In this document: positions 62,143 through 64,000 of the stretch, one piece after another
Layout: each line of letters opens with the position of its first letter
How positions within the stretch are numbered: the first letter of the stretch is position 1
Source of the DNA: Pseudonocardia abyssalis
Lineage (GTDB): Bacteria; Actinomycetota; Actinomycetes; Mycobacteriales; Pseudonocardiaceae
Reading direction: 5' to 3'
Length of the DNA: 64,000 nucleotides
NCBI RefSeq assembly: GCF_019263705.2
Contig: NZ_JADQDK010000001.1
Coordinates: 434,001-498,000 of the forward strand
Notes under the pieces: generated by a model
Database searches by the model: none
Told to the model about the DNA's origin: nothing
Seen by the model: the letters and a program-made list of their open reading frames with translations, nothing else
Made by a program: the position numbers and the translations under genes

Positions 62143-63765
62143 ATGTCGAACAACGGCGCGGGCACGGCGGTGGCAGACGGGTTCGGAGCCGTCCGGGCGA
62201 ACCAGGACCGGCGGGCGGAGAACCTGCAGCCGGCCTACGACTACGTCGTGTGCGGGTCGGGGAGCGCGGGCTGCGTCGTCGCCTCGCGGTTGGCGGCGAA
62301 CCCGTCGGTCAGCGTCCTGCTGATCGAGGCGGGCGGTTGGGACACCGCGGAGCAGGTGCTAGACCCGGGCCAGTGGTTCACGAACCTCGGCACCGACCGC
62401 GACTGGGGCGACGTCGCGATCCCGGGCCCCGGGGTCAACGGCCGCGCGATCCCGGAGCACATGGGCCGCGTGGTCGGGGGCGGTACCAGCATCAACGCGA
62501 CGATCTGGGCGCGTCCGTTCCGGGCCGACCTCGACTGTTGGGCCGAGGTGACCGGCGATCCGGCCTGGGGCTACGAGCACGGCCTGGAGATCTTCCGGCA
62601 GGTCGAGGACTGGCAGGGCGACGCCGACCCGCGCTACCGCGGGAAGGGCGGCCCGGTCTGGTGCCAGCCGGCGCACGACCCGTCGCCGCTCGTCCCCGCG
62701 CTGCTCGACGCGGCGGCGGGACTGGGCCACCCGGTCCTGGCCGACCAGAACGGCGCCCGCGAGGAGAGCGCAGGCGGTTTCGCGCTGATGAACCAGATCA
62801 TCCGCGACGGCCGGCGTCGCAACATGGCCGCGGCGTTCCTCTACCCGGTGCTCGCGCAGGACAACATCACCGTGCTGACCGGGGCGCACGTCGACCGGGT
62901 CGTGATCGAGGGCGGGCGGGCCACCGGGGTCGAGGTGGCGGTCGGCGCCGGGCGCCGGGTCATCGGGGCCGGCAGCGAGGTCGTGCTGAGCGCGGGCGGC
63001 ATCAACACGGCCAAGATCCTCATGCTCAGCGGGATCGGCGACGCGGCGGACCTGCGCGGCCACGGCATCGAGGTGGTCGCCGACTCGCCCGAGGTCGGAG
63101 CCAACTTCCAGGACCACATCCTGCACGGTGGCTGCCTGTGGGAGCCGCACGAGGCGCAGGCGCCGCGCAACAGCGCCGCGAACGCCGCGGGCTTCTGGAA
63201 GTCCGACGGCGTCCTGGCCTCGCCCGACATCAACATCGTGCAGATCGAGATCCCGTACGCCAGCGAGGTGGTGGCCGCGCAGTACGCCCCGCCGCCCTCC
63301 AGCTGGGCCCTGTGCGCGGGACTGGTCGCGCCGAAGAGCCGCGGACGGATGACGCTGCGCTCGGCCGATCCGCGGGACCGGCCGGTCCTGGACGCCGCCT
63401 TCCTCTCGCACCCGGACGACGTGGCGGCGCTGGCGAAGGGCATCGAGCTGTGCCGCGAGCTCGGCAACTCCCCGCAGATGCGTCCGTTCGCCAAGCGGGA
63501 GGTGGCGCCGGGCCGGGAGCTCTCGCCGTCGGAGCTCGTCGAGTTCGTCCGCAACGGGGCCACCACCTACTTCCACGAGGCCGGCACCTGCCGCATGGGA
63601 CGCGACTCCGCGGCCGTCGTCGATCCCGAGCTGCGCGTGAACGGCGTGCAGAACCTCCGCGTCGCCGACGCGTCGGTCATGCCGCGCATCCCGGGCGTCG
63701 CGACCATGGCGACGTGCGTGCTGATCGGTGCGCGCATGGCGGAGATCCTGGGAGCCGGCGGCTGA
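62143..63765 (+). CDS. GMC family oxidoreductase
   Basis: 540 residues from ATG 62143. The FAD motif is YDYVVCGSGSAGCVVASRL, the GMC signature PEHMGRVVGGGTSINATIW follows near residue 110, and the second signature is SAGGINTAKILMLSGIG. Toward the end EAGTCRMGRDSAAVVDPELR and the DASVMPRIPGVATMATCVL block supply the catalytic His region. GMC enzymes oxidise alcohols with FAD and pass electrons to oxygen or a quinone. Choline, alcohol or side-chain oxidation are all possible. A terminator hairpin and a convergent aldehyde dehydrogenase follow, a natural next enzyme for an aldehyde product. Confidence 0.93.
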   Translation: MSNNGAGTAVADGFGAVRANQDRRAENLQPAYDYVVCGSGSAGCVVASRLAANPSVSVLLIEAGGWDTAEQVLDPGQWFTNLGTDRDWGDVAIPGPGVNGRAIPEHMGRVVGGGTSINATIWARPFRADLDCWAEVTGDPAWGYEHGLEIFRQVEDWQGDADPRYRGKGGPVWCQPAHDPSPLVPALLDAAAGLGHPVLADQNGAREESAGGFALMNQIIRDGRRRNMAAAFLYPVLAQDNITVLTGAHVDRVVIEGGRATGVEVAVGAGRRVIGAGSEVVLSAGGINTAKILMLSGIGDAADLRGHGIEVVADSPEVGANFQDHILHGGCLWEPHEAQAPRNSAANAAGFWKSDGVLASPDINIVQIEIPYASEVVAAQYAPPPSSWALCAGLVAPKSRGRMTLRSADPRDRPVLDAAFLSHPDDVAALAKGIELCRELGNSPQMRPFAKREVAPGRELSPSELVEFVRNGATTYFHEAGTCRMGRDSAAVVDPELRVNGVQNLRVADASVMPRIPGVATMATCVLIGARMAEILGAGG

Positions 63766-63774
63766 CGGTCGCGC

Positions 63775-63812
63775 GGATCCGGTTCCGACGAGGACCTGCC
63801 GGAACCGGATCC
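63775..63812. terminator. Bidirectional terminator between the GMC and aldehyde dehydrogenase genes
   Basis: GGATCCGGTTCCG (63775-63787) pairs perfectly with CGGAACCGGATCC (63800-63812) around a 12-base loop, centred between two convergent stop codons. Confidence 0.85.
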
Positions 63813-63823
63813 GCTCCGTCCGA

Positions 63824-64000
63824 TCACTTGAGGTGGCGGATGGAGTGCTCCTCGACGTAGGCGGACAGGCCGGCGGTGCCGAACTCGCGGCCGATGCCGC
63901 TCTGCTTGATGCCTCCGAAGGGCATGCGCAGGTCGAGCGAGGCGAAGGAGTGCGTGTTGACGAACGTGCTGCCCGCCTCGATGCGGCGGGCGAGGGCCAG
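63824..64000 (-). CDS. Aldehyde dehydrogenase, C-terminal end only
   Basis: A minus-strand frame enters at the right edge and stops at 63824-63826. The visible residues read LARRIEAGSTFVNTHSFASL, then MPFGGIKQSGIGREFGTAGL and YVEEHSIRHLK. This is the usual end of NAD(P)-dependent aldehyde dehydrogenases, with the PFGG-K-SG-GRE motif. The catalytic Cys and Glu lie outside the window. Being convergent with the alcohol oxidase-type GMC gene, it may oxidise the aldehyde the latter makes. Confidence 0.88.
   Translation of the reverse strand: MALARRIEAGSTFVNTHSFASLDLRMPFGGIKQSGIGREFGTAGLSAYVEEHSIRHLK

Overview
This window reads as chromosome of a very GC-rich, mycothiol-producing actinobacterium. 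I infer a Pseudonocardia-like member of the Pseudonocardiales from the heavy use of GTG starts, 4-base ATGA/GTGA gene overlaps, two mycothiol-dependent maleylpyruvate isomerase-type genes, a DUF6292 protein and glnE. No rRNA, tRNA, phage, transposase or CRISPR array was seen.

Layout. 1-1872: the end of a serine hydrolase gene, then a fumarylacetoacetate-hydrolase (FAH) gene and a maleylpyruvate-isomerase-like gene. 1884-2005: a six-copy 22-bp tandem repeat. 2035-12436: housekeeping and transport genes (RNB ribonuclease, GCS2-like protein, GlnE, LysE exporter, MerR regulator with a leaderless promoter, M50 protease, F420-type oxidoreductase, GlcG-like protein, EamA exporter, DUF1992 protein). 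12553-19066: a tightly overlapping six-gene operon joining an orphan molybdenum hydroxylase large subunit to PxpA, a biotin carrier, biotin carboxylase and divergent PxpB and PxpC homologues. This is the strongest candidate for an undescribed catabolic system. 19147-22077: a 2-oxoglutarate/Fe(II)-type oxygenase, a GlsB-like membrane protein and an amidohydrolase. 22218-27908: an IclR regulator between two CGGAC-type palindromes, followed by a five-gene operon (CoA-transferase, citryl-CoA-lyase-like, intradiol dioxygenase, quinone oxidoreductase, MetE-like). 27912-32777: RNase HI, two acyl-CoA dehydrogenases and a large membrane protein.

32781-47700 is a more eroded region. It holds an SDR remnant next to a LysR gene without a stop codon, an EamA exporter, an acyltransferase, a GAF-PP2C phosphatase, a CadC-type sensor with its P1B metal ATPase (carrying a pentapeptide VNTR), a frameshifted metallo-beta-lactamase-fold gene, an FAH gene, a divergent LysR/amidohydrolase pair, a spermidine-synthase-like gene and an ArsI/CadI remnant.

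47814-52108 holds a PaaX regulator, a Tat-exported IorB-type molybdenum hydroxylase with its 2Fe-2S partner, and a small secreted protein. 52320-61648 is a near-complete salicylate pathway in one operon: aromatic acid importer, gentisate dioxygenase, fumarylpyruvate hydrolase, salicylyl-CoA 5-hydroxylase, two activation enzymes and mycothiol-dependent maleylpyruvate isomerase. It would convert salicylate through salicylyl-CoA, gentisate, maleylpyruvate and fumarylpyruvate to fumarate and pyruvate. A broken catechol 2,3-dioxygenase tail follows it. The window closes with a GMC oxidoreductase and the 3' end of an aldehyde dehydrogenase gene.
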